From: Lepidostoma basale
Lineage: Eukaryota; Arthropoda; Insecta; Trichoptera; Lepidostomatidae
NCBI GenBank assembly: GCA_022606425.2
Contig: JAHDVF020001018.1
Coordinates: forward strand, 2,294,001 to 2,358,000
Length of the DNA: 64,000 nt
Reading direction: 5' to 3'
Below the pieces are notes generated by a model. The model was not told where the DNA came from and made no database searches. It saw only the letters and a list, made by a program, of their open reading frames with translations. Position numbers and translations under genes: made by a program. Positions 43,605 to 54,439 of the stretch are shown here, piece after piece (within the stretch, counting starts at the first letter, position 1; each line of letters starts with the position of its first letter).

Positions 43605-44065
43605 TCATCATCATCATCAGCCGTCTGCCATCCACTGCTGAATGAAGGCCTCTCCCAAAGCACGCCATCGCCTCCAATCCATTGCCGCCTTCATCCATCC
43701 ATGTCCAGCAATCCTCCTCGGATCGTTGGTCCAGCGGGCAGGGGGACGCCCAACTCTGGGGAATCCTGTACGCGGTCTCCACTCCAGAACGCGTTTCCCC
43801 CATCGGCCGTCGGTTCTCCGACAGACATGGCCAGCCAATCGCCACTTCAGCCCGCCCATCCTCAGAGCCACCTCAGTACCTTGGTTTGTTGTCGAAAAAA
43901 TCTGTCCCTCAAGGTTATTCCTTTCTATGGCGCGTTGGGCGACCTGTAGACTAGACCTTTTGTCAGTGTCCACGTCTCGGCTCCGTACGTCATGACTGGC
44001 AAGACGCACTGGTTGAAGATTTTGGTCTTGAAGCATTGCCATGGCCAAGCATTGCCTACAATGCC
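43605..44065 (-). mobile_element. LINE-W C-terminal half, largely open
   Basis: The minus frame (within 43617-44165) reads SLQVAQRAIERNNLEGQIFS, then WRLAGHVCRRTDGRWGKRVL, EWRPRTGFPRVGRPPARWTN and WRRWRALGEAFIQQWMADG, ending in double stops and a (GAT)n tail at 43605-43619. Pattern WAGHIARR..GRW....LEWRPR..RSVGRP is characteristic of a lineage of insect LINEs. GC-rich relative to neighbours and with few breaks, so probably young. The RT core is missing. Confidence 0.9.
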
Positions 44066-44121
44066 CCAATTCCTCAATTTTTACTGTATTAAATATAAAA
44101 CGATAAAACTTAAAAAAATAA

Positions 44122-44412
44122 ACATTTATACAATACTTGTAGACAAATACTGGATTTTTACCCATTGCGGATTAATAATTTTTTTTTTAAGGATTAATTG
44201 TATCTCAATAGAGACGAAGATGTAAATTATTTGGAAGCAGAATATGGTAGGCGAGGCGTTTACGGGACTTATGACCTGTCATTGGTTGGGTTAAGCGATC
44301 ACTTTATGTTAACAACATTCCTGAATGTCATAAGTCCTGTAAACGCCTCGACTACCGTATTCTGTTTCCAAAAAAAAATTTCATCATCGTCTCTATTGAG
44401 ATACAATTAATA
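44122..44412. repeat. M2 foldback, compact
   Basis: CAATACTTGTAGACAAATAC, ATTGTATCTCAATAGAGACG on the left; CGTCTCTATTGAGATACAAT on the right. Internally TAGGCGAGGCGTTTACGGGA faces TCCTGTAAACGCCTCGACTA. Arms of about 85 bases with a ~50-base loop. Confidence 0.8.
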
Positions 44413-44895
44413 TATTTATAATATTTAATCGTCCGCGATATGATTAATCTATCAATTTGGTTATATCGAAAGGTCAAGCAACGTTCATATATAATACTAT
44501 GTTCAGACTTTTTAACACAATGGACCGCCACAAAAGATAGGTAACAAAGAAAAAAACTTGAACCGTTTTAGTATATTTATGTGGTGCAATGCGCCGAACC
44601 GCGACAGACATCCATACAAATGCTGGATAATCTTCGGATCATAAGAGTCCCCACAGTAAAACTTCATCGATTGGAATTTACGATGCCATTGCTTCGTGTA
44701 CGGTGCCTCTTAGAGCGGTATCCACCTCGTGTGTGCTCGGCAACGTCCGTCTCATTCCGGAACAATGCCGAAGGGAGATGGGACATCGTTTACCGATTTG
44801 TTCGGTCATGCCTTCGGTAGTTTGTCTAACAATGTTGCGATCAGTGTATAAAGAACAAAGAGGTTAAAACAAAAAAAACATATTTAAAGTTTTTA
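44413..44895. other. GC-richer unassigned block
   Basis: 44575-44825 has balanced composition and a 79-codon plus frame (44581-44820) without a domain. Unique in the window. Confidence 0.3.
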
Positions 44896-45172
44896 ACTAA
44901 CTAACCATCACGCTGTCTACTCGAAGGCGTAGGCAGAAAGAATGAACTTCCACACTTTTCTTTCCTGACATATTTCTCTCGCTTCCTCAAGTGACCGACA
45001 TTCAATATCTCTATCATACACAGAGTATCGATACATTCGTCTAAGAGATCTCATTTATACTGCATTTATTCTACTTTCATACTTCTTTTGCCAGTTCCAT
45101 GCTTCGCTTCCATACATAAGGGTCGGTACAAGAACACCATTGTGCACTGCCATTTTAGCTTTTTTGGATAGG
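44896..45172 (-). mobile_element. LINE-G, internally deleted
   Basis: CTAACTAACCATCACGCTGT, TTCCTCAAGTGACCGACATT (deletion of the RRACMTRCMNV codons), then TCATACACAGAGTATCGATA and the GTTCCATGCTTCGCTTCCAT end. Confidence 0.75.
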
Positions 45173-46179
45173 ATTGGATAGGATCTGCCACGAAGGTAAT
45201 CGTGTTGTTATTATAATTGTTATACTGCCCTGATGAAGTTTGAGTCCAAGTAAAACTAGTTGGCATCAATTATTATAACCATACCGTGGTTAAATACAAA
45301 AAATAAATTTAAATATTTTAAATTTAATTTTACACTCTTAAAAATAATTTTACCATTATAAAATTTATGGCATTTCGATGCGATTTCTTTCATCACTCTT
45401 TTTATTAAAGAACTGGCAATATGGTACGTTTTTAGATTCTCACTTCATTAACAGAAAATAGCGCAATATCATTTTTTTCTTTCAAAATATAAATATGTTT
45501 GTATTATCAACGATCTTTTGAATAAAATTATTATTATTGTGTTATAACATATGCTAAGACAATCGAAACGCTAAAAGACATGACTGGTTTAAACTTATCA
45601 GGGAAAATAAATCCATTTTTATGGTATTATTTTAAATAAAATAGCAGATGCTTAATAGAATATAGAAAGAGTTATCGGTTTTCATATCAACGTTTTATTT
45701 TTAAGTAGAAAAGGAGAATCGACTCTCACCGTTTATTCGATGCTGCAATAGATCGCAGCGGCGCCCTTTCTTTAGCTTCGCTCATGCAATTTCTAGCTCT
45801 GCCCCCATTCATCCGGGACTGACGTCTTATTATTCTCCATTTAGACCTTGGTGTGTTTCTATAGTCGGTTAGGCCTCACTTTGGAAGTTGACTCCCAGCT
45901 ATCGCTTCATTTTTTGGTGGTATTCCGGGGAATGGAAGCCATCTGATGCATCACAACGTGTGGGATTCTGTAGGGATTCATTGTCTTCACGTGCGCATTC
46001 CAGTAGACACTGGAGGAGACTTTTCTAAATATATATTCACGTCAATCTCCATGCTTAAGTGAACTATCTATTCGCAAGAAAACAACTGTTAGATATTTGT
46101 CAATAGGCTTTATTGTTAACTTATTGCACTTGTTAATTATTATAATTTTACTGATCACCAATAAATTAATTAAACTAAT
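45173..46179. other. Unassigned; shared ~100-bp repeat at 45725-45815
   Basis: CGCAGCGGCGCC followed by TTTAGCTTCGCTCATGCAAT matches 20925-20975. 45830-46010 is less AT-rich. At 45232 CTGATGAAGTTTGAG occurs, without a following GAAA box. No gene. Confidence 0.35.
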
Positions 46180-46960
46180 TAACTCACTAACCATCGCGCT
46201 GTTTCCCCAGAGGCGCAGGCAGAGAGGATGGATTCTCGCGCCTCTGCTACATTCACACATCGTGACATGCACGCTCGTCGATTGTTCTTACTTCGAACAT
46301 AGCTGCCTTTCAGTGATGGATTAATTTGGTCATGCCATGTCTTCCTTGGCCTTCCTCGACTTCTTTTCCTATTCAGATTACTTGTATATATATTTTTAAC
46401 CATTCTTTCCTCATCCTTTCGTTCCATATGTCCAAATTATCTTAGTGACCCCTTTCTTTATTTTATTTATCACGCATTCATCCGCCTTACATTCCTTTCT
46501 TACTTCATCATCAGATATTCTATCATACATTGTTTTTCCGCACATTCTTCTCAGTGACCTCATTTCTACGGCATTTGTCCTACTTTCATCCTACTTCTGC
46601 CAATTTCAAGCTTAACTTCCAAACAAAAGGATCAACATTAGAACTCCATTATGCACTGCCATCTTTGCTTCGGTCAATATATTTCTATTTGAGGTAATGA
46701 CTTTTTAGTGCACCATTTTCTTTTCCAGCTCCAACCCTTCTTCCGATATCTTTCTCCATTTTTCCATTTCTTGTAAACCTGCTTCCCAGATATACAAATT
46801 CGGTAACTTGCTCTAATTTCTCACCGTTCACACTTATGTCACAATCCATCATACATTCTTCCTTTTCAAATACCATAACTTTAGACTTTGACACGTTCAT
46901 CACAAGGTCATACTTATTGCATACTTCGTACATTGTTGACACTAGGACTTTTCAATAGAT
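46180..46960 (-). mobile_element. LINE-G, long 3' copy
   Basis: The longest contiguous C-terminal copy: AACTCACTAACCATCGCGCT at the tail; frames read RSRGRPRKTWHDQINPSLKG, CMSRCVNVAEARE and, at 46685-46942, MNVSKSKVMVFEKEECMMDC with EFVYLGSRFTRNGKMEKDIG. This directly continues the RT at 8.4-9.3 kb (shared STMYEVCNKYDLVMN / SMYEVW region), tying all copies to one element. Confidence 0.85.
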
Positions 46961-47054
46961 TAATTAATTTACAATAAAATGCGTAAAATAGGAATCTCCT
47001 TAAAAGGTTGCATTGGAATAGTGTAGAATGTGTAAATAATATTTAATATTTTTT
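46961..47054. other. No recognisable feature
   Basis: AT-rich junction sequence. Confidence 0.35.
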
Positions 47055-47240
47055 GAAAAACTTGAGGCGTTAATACTGTGGAATTCCATTATGAATTACA
47101 ACAGTGTTTTTTCACATTTAAATTTAATTTTCTCGACTTGTTTATATTGTTCTCTCGATGATGTAGGTTGAACCTTCAAACATGTCGAGAAAAATAAACT
47201 TAAAATGAAATAAAAACATTGTTTTAATTCATAAAAAAAT
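47055..47240. repeat. U4 repeat
   Basis: TTGAGGCGTTAATACTGTGG, then TTCTCTCGATGATGTAGGTT, GAACCTTCAAACATGTCGAG. The hairpin GGTT/AACC-type stem is kept; G12 of the core is lost (CAAAC). TTCTC and GAGAA flank it as possible helix I. Confidence 0.6.
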
Positions 47241-47715
47241 CGTTTTTATTTAATAGTTAATTTTAATTATTGCTTTGTATAATGTCGAGTCTGAATATTG
47301 GAGTTGGTGTAAGAAATAGTAAAAATGAGTTGCTGTGTCAAGGCACACTCGACAAGGGTTAAAACACCAACATCCAATTAATATAAAAAAACGACATCCT
47401 TACAAGAGCAGTTTGCGACGAATCGGCTAAGCTAATAAAATTTGCTGAATTCGACTTGCGGGGTGTGTTAATACAGTGAAATTTGCTTGCAGAAGTTTTT
47501 CACCAGTGGACTCTTCGTATTTGAGAAAGGTTAAGATAATATTTGCCTAGTCATCTATACTCGCAGTATATCTACCTCACCAAAGAACTTTTAATTAATT
47601 AATTAAGACAATAGGCAATGAAAATCAATACGTATTATTATATCAGCCCGACGCTTATCTAATGTAAACTTCAAGCTTTTCTTAAGAACGCCATTCTGTA
47701 TTTAACAACAACAAC
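47241..47715. other. No recognisable feature
   Basis: Mixed composition; nothing assigned. Confidence 0.35.
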
Positions 47716-48148
47716 AAACCATCACGCAGCAGAGAGATTGGACCGCCACACTACTCTATCCTGGTACACCCCTCTAGCTTCCTCCACATTCATACAGCAA
47801 GTCATGCATGCACGTTGATTCTTCTGACTTCTAGCATGACCAACCTTTAAAATTTGATTAATTTGGTCATGTCGTGTTTTCCTCGGTCTGCCTTGACTCC
47901 GTTCTCCATTTACACCATTTACGTATACTTTCTTAACCATTCTTTCTTCATCCATGCGCTCCATATGTCCGAACTAACGCAGCCATCCTTTCATAATTTT
48001 GTTCATAATACCTTCTTCCGCTCTACATTCCTTTCTTATATCAGCATTTGAAATTCTGTCGTATATCGTTCTACCACACATACGTCTTAGGGACCTCATC
48101 TCTACAGCATTTATTCTGCTCTCATCATTCTTCTGCCAGTTTTTTTTA
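47716..48148 (-). mobile_element. LINE-G 3' part, divergent subfamily
   Basis: The minus frame 47722-47964 reads MERMDEERMVKKVYVNGVNG, ERSQGRPRKTRHDQINQILK and CMTCCMNVEEARGVYQD. Upstream codons continue to about 48148. The tail is eroded (ACCATCACGCAGCAG). Confidence 0.8.
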
Positions 48149-48149
48149 T

Positions 48150-48415
48150 AACTAACTAACTAAACATCACGCTCTTTTACCGAAAGGGCAAATAAATAAT
48201 GGACTGTCATACTATTCATTCCTGACATATTGTTTTTGCATTGAAACATTGCGTCATGCACGTATGTGGATTATTCCAACACCCCACGTGTTCGACATTA
48301 ATAATTAATTAAATTGATAGTGCCACGTTTCCTCGGTCTACCTCTATGTCTTGTTCCATTTTCATCGTAAACATATATTTTCTTTATCGTTCTTTCTTCA
48401 TTCTTTCTTCTCACT
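48150..48415 (-). mobile_element. LINE-G 3' part
   Basis: AACTAACTAACTAAACATCA tail, worn C-terminal codons, ending TATTTTCTTTATCGTTCTTT. It faces the next plus-strand copy, forming an imperfect inverted repeat. Confidence 0.7.
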
Positions 48416-48417
48416 TA

Positions 48418-48612
48418 GGAAAACGTGGTACGATCAAATGTATCAAAATTTTAATGACGGTCACGTGATGAGTCGGAAAAATTGACGTGTGTGAATGACA
48501 CGATGTATTAATATTAATGAGGTGGGAAAGAATATCAGGAAAGAATAGTGTATTTGTAATATAATAGCGATTAATTTTTTGCCTACCCCTTTGGGGAAAA
48601 TGTGTGATAATT
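48418..48612 (+). mobile_element. LINE-G 3' part
   Basis: AAAACGTGGTACGATCAAAT, TCACGTGATGAGTCGGAAAA, GACACGATGTATTAATATTA, CCTACCCCTTTGGGG and TGTGTGATAATTAT: C-terminus and 3' UTR, tail eroded. Confidence 0.7.
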
Positions 48613-48714
48613 ATATAATATATTTGCGAATTATATCGATGGATCAACAAAACATCATAAAAAACGCTTTTATTATTATTTAATTGTATTTTCATAACAC
48701 TTTTATCCCTTTTC

Positions 48715-49138
48715 CAGACTTTGTACTTTTTGCACTTTTCCAGACCACACTCGGTCAACGCCACGAAGGAACTGCTCACCTCGTTTAAATGGGAATGTCC
48801 TGAACCATCCCGCGCATTCTCCTGACCTAGCACCTTCAGATTACTATCTTTTTACCTCCCTGAAGCTGCACATGGGTGGAAAAAGTTTTTCAACCGACGA
48901 TGAGGTAAAGGAGTAGGTGGAGAAGTGGACGAAGGGGTTGGCGGAAAACTACTTCGAGGCAGGCATCAAAAAGTTGATACACCGCTTCACCACCTGCATT
49001 GAGAGAAATGGCGACTATGTCGAAAAATAGCTTACATAATATATGTACTACGGTAACCACGTAATTTTTTTGTTTAAATAAAAAAAATTGTAACCTACAA
49101 AAATTCAGTACACTTACTTTCTGGATACGCCTCGTACT
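48715..49138 (+). mobile_element. Mariner remnant, 3' part (second lineage)
   Basis: After a frame break, the translation reads NHPAHSPDLAPSDYYLFTSL (the third-Asp motif of mariner), KLHMGGKSFSTDDEVKE, a stop, then AENYFEAGIKKLIHRFTTCI and ERNGDYVEK with stop at about 49028. The 3' UTR ends ATTCAGTACACTTACTTTCT, possibly the terminal repeat. This differs clearly from the mariner at 13.5 and 63.1 kb. Confidence 0.85.
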
Positions 49139-49365
49139 ATGTGCATGTGAATCCACAACACAAAGTGCGGGTGAATATAGAAAAAATAGTTTAATTGACG
49201 AAATTGATGCTTTTTGCGTATATCCGTACATTAGAAATTATAAGATGAATTGGTAAGATACCTGAAGTAGATTTGCGTATTGAGTGTAAAATTTTGCACT
49301 TTATTGATCATATTATGCAAATTGCTAGTGAATTTTTCCATTGCACCAGAATATCCGCTCAACCG

Positions 49366-49433
49366 TTGCACACATATTGCACATATCATTATCCTCAGAT
49401 TGCACACATATTGCACATATCATTATTCTCAGA
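49366..49433. repeat. 34-bp tandem duplication
   Basis: Two adjacent 34-base units beginning TTGCACACATATTGCACATA, one mismatch between them. Confidence 0.85.
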
Positions 49434-49555
49434 TGCATTTACTCAAGCGTGACGTCACCGAGGCCGCTGAACAAACATTGCGAGGTGAAATCTAAAATTC
49501 TGCAGTACAAATTTAATGCCAAATCTATAAAGCAGACAGTTTGCAATATATGTGT

Positions 49556-49975
49556 GAATGAAGATAATTTTGAGTAGGTGTCTAACTTTGTGTATTTAGG
49601 AAGCATGTTCACAGCAGCCAATGGAAAGAGTTATGTTAGGAATAAGCTTAAGAGACAGAGTCAGAAACGATACGGTGAGAGAAAAAACAGAGGTCACTGA
49701 CATCATCCACCGGGTGTCGATTCTAAAATGGCAATGGGCAGGTCACGTAGCCAGAAACTCAGGTGAAAATTGACAAGAATACTGCTGACTTGGAGACCGT
49801 GGACGGCAAAGAGAAGTACAGGGCGATCGCTACTACGGTGGAAGGATGATCTGAACAGACACGTCGGAATAACCTGGATGCAGTCTGCACAGGACAGAGT
49901 GACATGGAAGCGAATGGAGGAGGCCTTAGTCCAGGAGTGGGCGGGAATAGGCTGAGGAAGAAGAAAAAATTCACA
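49556..49975 (+). mobile_element. LINE-W-like C-terminal fragment
   Basis: VSNFVYLGSMFTAANGKSYV, then TDIIHRVSILKWQWAGHVAR and, in another frame, LLTWRPWTAKRSTGRSLLRW and EEALVQEWAGIG with stop and GAGGAAGAAGAAAAA tail. Same plan as the copy at 43.6 kb but a different subfamily; several frame breaks. Confidence 0.8.
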
Positions 49976-50104
49976 GCAGAGGATCGAACGAACAGTGACG
50001 TTAAAGAAGGGTTGGTGCGGGTAACAAAGTGAATGGCGCCTGAAAAACTTTTATTAAAACAAGAATTTATCAATGAAAGCAAAAATTATCCATTTACAAC
50101 GGAG

Positions 50105-50510
50105 TACTTGTTCCAACCCATACGTATAGAAATAAATCATGGAACTGACAGACGAAGGATTAGAGCAGAATAAATGCGATAGAGATAAGATTTGTTAGAG
50201 GTTTGTGTCCTAAAACGATGTACGACAGAGTTTCAAATGCCGATATGAGGTGGAAATGTAGATCGGAAGAAAGTAGTTATTATAAACAACATTATGATGT
50301 TTGTTGGTTTGGTGACATAGAACGTAAGAATGAAGAAAGAATGGTAAATAAGTTTACATTGACGATGGTAATGGAGTGCGGATTAGAAGAAGACCGAGAA
50401 AAATATGGCATGACGAAATCAATAAAATTTTAAAGGTAGGCCATGTTTAAAGTCGGAAGAATCGACGTGCGTGTATGAATCGCTATATATCATAAATGTG
50501 GAGAAAGACG
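50105..50510 (+). mobile_element. LINE-G C-terminal part, worn
   Basis: VLKTMYDRVSNADMRWKC-like start, WFGDIERKNEERMVNKFTL, then GLEEDREKYGMTKSIKF and AGRIDVRV-like remnants. Stops and shifts throughout; tail missing. Confidence 0.75.
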
Positions 50511-50574
50511 ATTTCTGATGAACTAAATTTAGGAAAATCGTCTGTGCACACGATTTAAACGGAACATTTGAAGT

Positions 50575-50915
50575 TGAGAAAATCATAACAATGCGCCTTC
50601 ACTTTCATCATTGTTTGTCCGCCAGTTTCTGACCCGTAATGCGATTTCCGTGATTGGTCACCCTCTTTATTCATCAGATTTAGCTCCTGGCAACTTCTAT
50701 TTGTTCCCGAAATGTAAAAAGGTCATGCGGGGCGGCACTGGGATGACGTGTAGACGATTAAACGTGAAACGACAAGGCAGCTGAACAGCGTGACTCTTGA
50801 AGACTTCCAGGAATGTTTTGAACAATGGAAACGGAGGTGGGACAAGTGCATTAATACAAATGGGGAGCATTTTGAAGGGGATAAGATTGAACTACCCTTA
50901 AATTTTGGAAAATTA
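50575..50915 (+). mobile_element. Mariner remnant (third lineage)
   Basis: Translation: FVRQFLTRNAISVIGHPLYS, SDLAPGNFYLFPKCKKVMRG, a break, then TIKRETTRQLNSVTLEDFQE and CFEQWKRRWDKCINTNGEHF. The third Asp (SSDLAP) survives; upstream motifs are missing. Different lineage from both other mariners. Confidence 0.85.
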
Positions 50916-50949
50916 AAAAAATAACTAGTTCGTGTATTGAAAAGACTGT

Positions 50950-51096
50950 GTAAGTCTATTGCCATTTTATTGTCACGTGAGTTCTACAACAGACTCACGA
51001 CAGTGTGACAATTACACTGCCATCCCCCAGATAGAACCCAGGACTTTCGGTGTGACAGTCGTAGTACTTACCACTTGGCTACGAAGGTCATTAGTC
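50950..51096 (-). mobile_element. tSINE, head half
   Basis: TTGCCATTTTATTGTCACGT, CACGACAGTGTGACAATTAC, the B-box complement AGATAGAACCCAGG and the A-box complement TTACCACTTGGCTAC. Faces left. Confidence 0.8.
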
Positions 51097-51494
51097 CGGA
51101 GCAATCATAACCAAGAGTAATTCACGTCCGATAAATGATTAATAATAACATATGGAAAATAACCCTTTCAATCAGAAATTTTAAATTAGTCTATTTAAAA
51201 TCGCTGGATAACTGTGAAAATGCGTTTATAAAATTCGAATTTTCCAAATACAGATAATTTAATTTATTTCCCCTCTTCGTCTGCAGCGTTCCCGATGTAT
51301 TGGTTTATTGAATAGTATTGCATTCTGAAATGCTTCCCTCGCTGGATTTATGGAAGAATTATATGGAATTATACTCTTGCCACGGAGAAGGATACAGAAA
51401 ATGTTCATTTCATATCTGCATAGATATACATCAACAACATTTTACTTTCATAGCTTTTTATAAAATTAGTGAAAAGTAATTGAATACGTATTAA
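51097..51494. other. No recognisable feature
   Basis: Mixed composition; nothing assigned. Confidence 0.35.
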
Positions 51495-51760
51495 AAATTA
51501 ACTAACTTACAATCACGACGTTTCCCCGAAGGGGTAGGCAGAAATAAAGGACTGCCACACTTTTCCTTCCCGACATATTTCTGTCATTTCATCAACATTC
51601 ATACATCGTGTCATGCACACACGTCGATTTCTCTGTCTCCTCACGTGGCTGACAGTCAATATTTGATTTATTTGATCGTGCCACGTTTTCCTCGGTCTTC
51701 CTCTATTTATAGTTTCATTTACATCGTTCACACATATTTTTTTTACGTACATATAGTATA
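51495..51760 (-). mobile_element. LINE-G 3' end
   Basis: The minus frame 51513-51752 reads NRGRPRKTWHDQINQILTVS, VCMTRCMNVDEMTEICREGK and SAYPFGETS with the C-terminal stop in the shared 3' end. Nearly intact over this stretch. Confidence 0.85.
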
Positions 51761-51764
51761 GATC

Positions 51765-51966
51765 CAGAAGAAGATACTGGAGGGACCATGTAGCCCGAAT
51801 GGATGGTGACAGACTTGCATATACAGCCGCTTATGAAATCCCCTCCGGACACCGCCCACCTGGAAGACCGCCTAAGAGATGGAGGGACAGCTGGATCTCA
51901 TCATCCGACGAGACATGATTTCTGTATCACAGATCGTCAGATCTATTAAAAGAAGAAGAAGAAGAA
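51765..51966 (+). mobile_element. LINE-K 3' end
   Basis: RYWRDHVARMDGDRLAYTAA, YEIPSGHRPPGRPPKRWRDS, WISSSDET and a stop; then (AAG)n at 51950-51966. Almost the exact complement of 18811-18990. Confidence 0.85.
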
Positions 51967-51984
51967 AAATAAAAAGACAAATAA

Positions 51985-52060
51985 AACATCTACAACACAA
52001 AGTATGGCGAACATAGAAGAAAATATAATATATTATAATTACACTTGGTATTTTCACGAC
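51985..52060 (+). repeat. U3 end block
   Basis: ACATCTACAACACAAAGTAT then GGCGAACATAGAAGAAAATA, as at 22208-22250. The hairpin part is missing. Confidence 0.6.
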
Positions 52061-52624
52061 ACTTTATTTTTCTTTAAACGTATTTATGTTTCGGTTGCTA
52101 TCCAACCTTCTACGATGTACAAATTTAATATTTTACAAAATGTTACAATATATATTCAAAACAGAAAAAATGTTTTTATCACCAGTTTGTTTCGTTAACT
52201 TATCAATCGAATTAATAAAATATAGTTTTTACACAGATTTAACACTAATTGATCACTTTCATTCTTAAAACAAATCCAATCATTCATTCATTGATACGAA
52301 ATAAGATAAAATACGAAAAATCGTATTATCCCGAGGGAACAACAAGGGATACACAAGGGTCTGCTCCCATTGAGCTGGCTAGCTTCCCCCTCCAATATTC
52401 TTGCAATGTATCAATCAGGATTAAGGGATCAGTGAAGCATTGAAGTCCAGGATTCCTTCCTGACATACCCCTATAGCCATAGACAACCAACCAAACCGCT
52501 ATGCTATAGACAAGTACTCCAACCGCCAGACGATCTAGATCCGCTATCTCCTTGTAAATGCACAGACGTAATTTACCCTAGAGTAAGAACCAGAGTTTTT
52601 TATTATGTAATAATGTTCAGTATT
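52061..52624. other. No assigned gene
   Basis: 52320-52580 is less AT-rich (CTCCCATTGAGCTGGCTAGC), unique here. No frame. Confidence 0.3.
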
Positions 52625-53118
52625 TTATTATGTAATAGCAGTGCACAATGGTGTTTTAATATCGACCCTAATGGAACTGTCAAAAGAAGGATGAAAGAAA
52701 TTATATAATAAATGCAGTAACAGAATAAATGAATAAATAGGTAGCTGTTAGCAGTTGTTGCATTGCAAAAATTGCAAAAATAGTTGTCAGAAAATCTGTT
52801 AGCTGTAAAAAATAAATAAAAGTATCATTAAGATTATTTGGACATATGGGAATAATGAATGAAGAAAGAATGGTAAAACAATTATGTGTTAACGATGTAA
52901 TTGGAGCCAAAAATAATGGAAGACCGAGGAAAACGTGGCACGATCAAATAAATCAAATATTGAATGTCGGCCACGTGAGGAGTCAGAGAAATCGACGCGC
53001 GTGCATGACACGATGTATGAATGTTGAGGAAGCGAGAGAAATATGTCAGAAAAAAAGTGTGGCAGTCTTCCTACCCCTTCGGGGAGACGGCGTGATGGTT
53101 AGTTAGTTAGTTAGTTTT
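52625..53118 (+). mobile_element. LINE-G 3' part
   Basis: GTGCACAATGGTGTTTTAAT at the left, a scrambled section, then GIMNEERMVKQLCVNDVIGA, NGRPRKTWHDQINQILNVGH and CMTRCMNVEEAREICQ, ending GGGGAGACGGCGTGATGG and (TTAG)4. Confidence 0.85.
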
Positions 53119-53535
53119 TTGTTTGTGAACAAAGTTTTAGTACTAATAATATCCACATATTATAAATTATCTAATTATGTAACTAATGTATGAACGTAAC
53201 TAATAATTCTGGGAGATGTTGTTATACGTGTAAGCAAACTTGCAGCTGTCCTGATGTGCGCAATGTCCTGAGGGAATCTGGTTTCGGTCCAATAGCTGGA
53301 AATGCTCAGAATATTATCGCGCCCCGGGGGAAACCGGAAACTTAGATCCAGGAATTACACTACCGCTATGTTACATCGAAATCTAGTTTTTAAAGCACAT
53401 ATATGAAATACATAATGACGTCAGATTCCAGATTCCAGATCACACATTCCAGATTAATCATAAAATTTATTAAATATTATATCATATTAATACACTTTAA
53501 ATTTTTTTTATTAAAACCACTTTATTCTTCATTTT
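53119..53535. other. No assigned gene
   Basis: 53235-53345 is less AT-rich. CAGATTCCAGATTCCAGAT at 53426 is a short tandem repeat. Confidence 0.35.
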
Positions 53536-53969
53536 GAATGTATACAAATACTTGTAGATAAATACTGGATTTTACCCGTTGCGGGTTATATCATATTTAA
53601 AGATTAATTGTATTGCAATAGAGACGAAGATGTAAATTGTTTTTATTGGAAACTGAATATGGTGGTCGAGGCGTTTACAAGACTTATGACCTGCCATTGG
53701 TTGGGTTAAGCGATCGCTTTATGTAAACAACATTCCCCATTCCGCCCTTCTTTATTCTTTTAACACTTTATTATTTATAACGCTTAACTTTATTCTTTAT
53801 AATTTTATTCTTTATAACATTTACTAATTCTTTTTTTTTTTTTTTTGATCAACCATATTCAATTTCCAGTTTGCATCTTCGTCTCTATTGAGATACAATT
53901 AAAATTCATGAATTAATAACCCACCGTGGGTGAAATCCAGGATTCGTATACAAGTATAAGTATACATTC
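53536..53969. repeat. M2 foldback, both outer ends present
   Basis: Starts GAATGTATACAAATACTTGT and ends with ACAAGTATAAGTATACATTC. Inner arms: TTGCAATAGAGACGAAGATG and CATCTTCGTCTCTATTGAGA. This copy defines the ends of M2: about 434 bp here. The centre is AT-rich and has deletions. Confidence 0.8.
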
Positions 53970-54289
53970 ACAAAAATATTGTAATCATTCTGGTCAATTC
54001 TTTGGCATATAGATAGGAGTGACATCTCCAGGCGGCTTCTAACAATGCGCTAATGGCGATAGCCTTTCACATTGTGTTAATAAAGTAGTTCTGCTAAATG
54101 CTTAAAAAATAATCTCCATAGATGGCGTTAGTATGTGGATTATATAGATTAATTTTAAAAAGATTAACATATGTAATCAAAATCTTCATAGATGGCATAT
54201 TGAAACTGACATGTGAAGTTAGGCATAGAGATGTAACATATACACAACTTACAAAAATTTGTCTTACATGGTCATAAAGAAAAAAGTGG
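53970..54289. other. No recognisable feature
   Basis: Twice contains the phrase ATAGATGGCGT / ATAGATGGCAT (54119, 54189) similar to GCGCCATCTATTA next to M2 at 60.7 and 62.8 kb. Confidence 0.4.
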
Positions 54290-54428
54290 TATAGGGAATG
54301 TTGTAATTACATAAAGCGTGCGCTTAGCCCAACCATTGACAGGTCATAAGTCCTGTAAACACCTTGATCAACCATATTCAATTTCCAGTTTGCATCTTCG
54401 TCTCTATTGAGATACAATTAAAATTCAT
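54290..54428 (-). repeat. M2 right half
   Basis: CCCAACCATTGACAGGTCAT to CTCTATTGAGATACAATTAA. Its last 66 bases duplicate 53846-53912 (GATCAACCATATTCAATTTC). Confidence 0.75.
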
Positions 54429-54439
54429 TACTTATTATT

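Noticed and set aside
43617..44165. Host protein gene of 182 codons
   Set aside because: Its sequence is the C-terminal end of a LINE (AGHVCRRTDGRWG, VGRPPARW) with a microsatellite tail.
45225..45275. CTGATGA box near 45232 as another hammerhead core
   Set aside because: No convincing stem and no GAAA box follows (GTAAAAC only).
49366..49433. CRISPR-like or satellite array
   Set aside because: Only two units without spacers: a simple tandem duplication.
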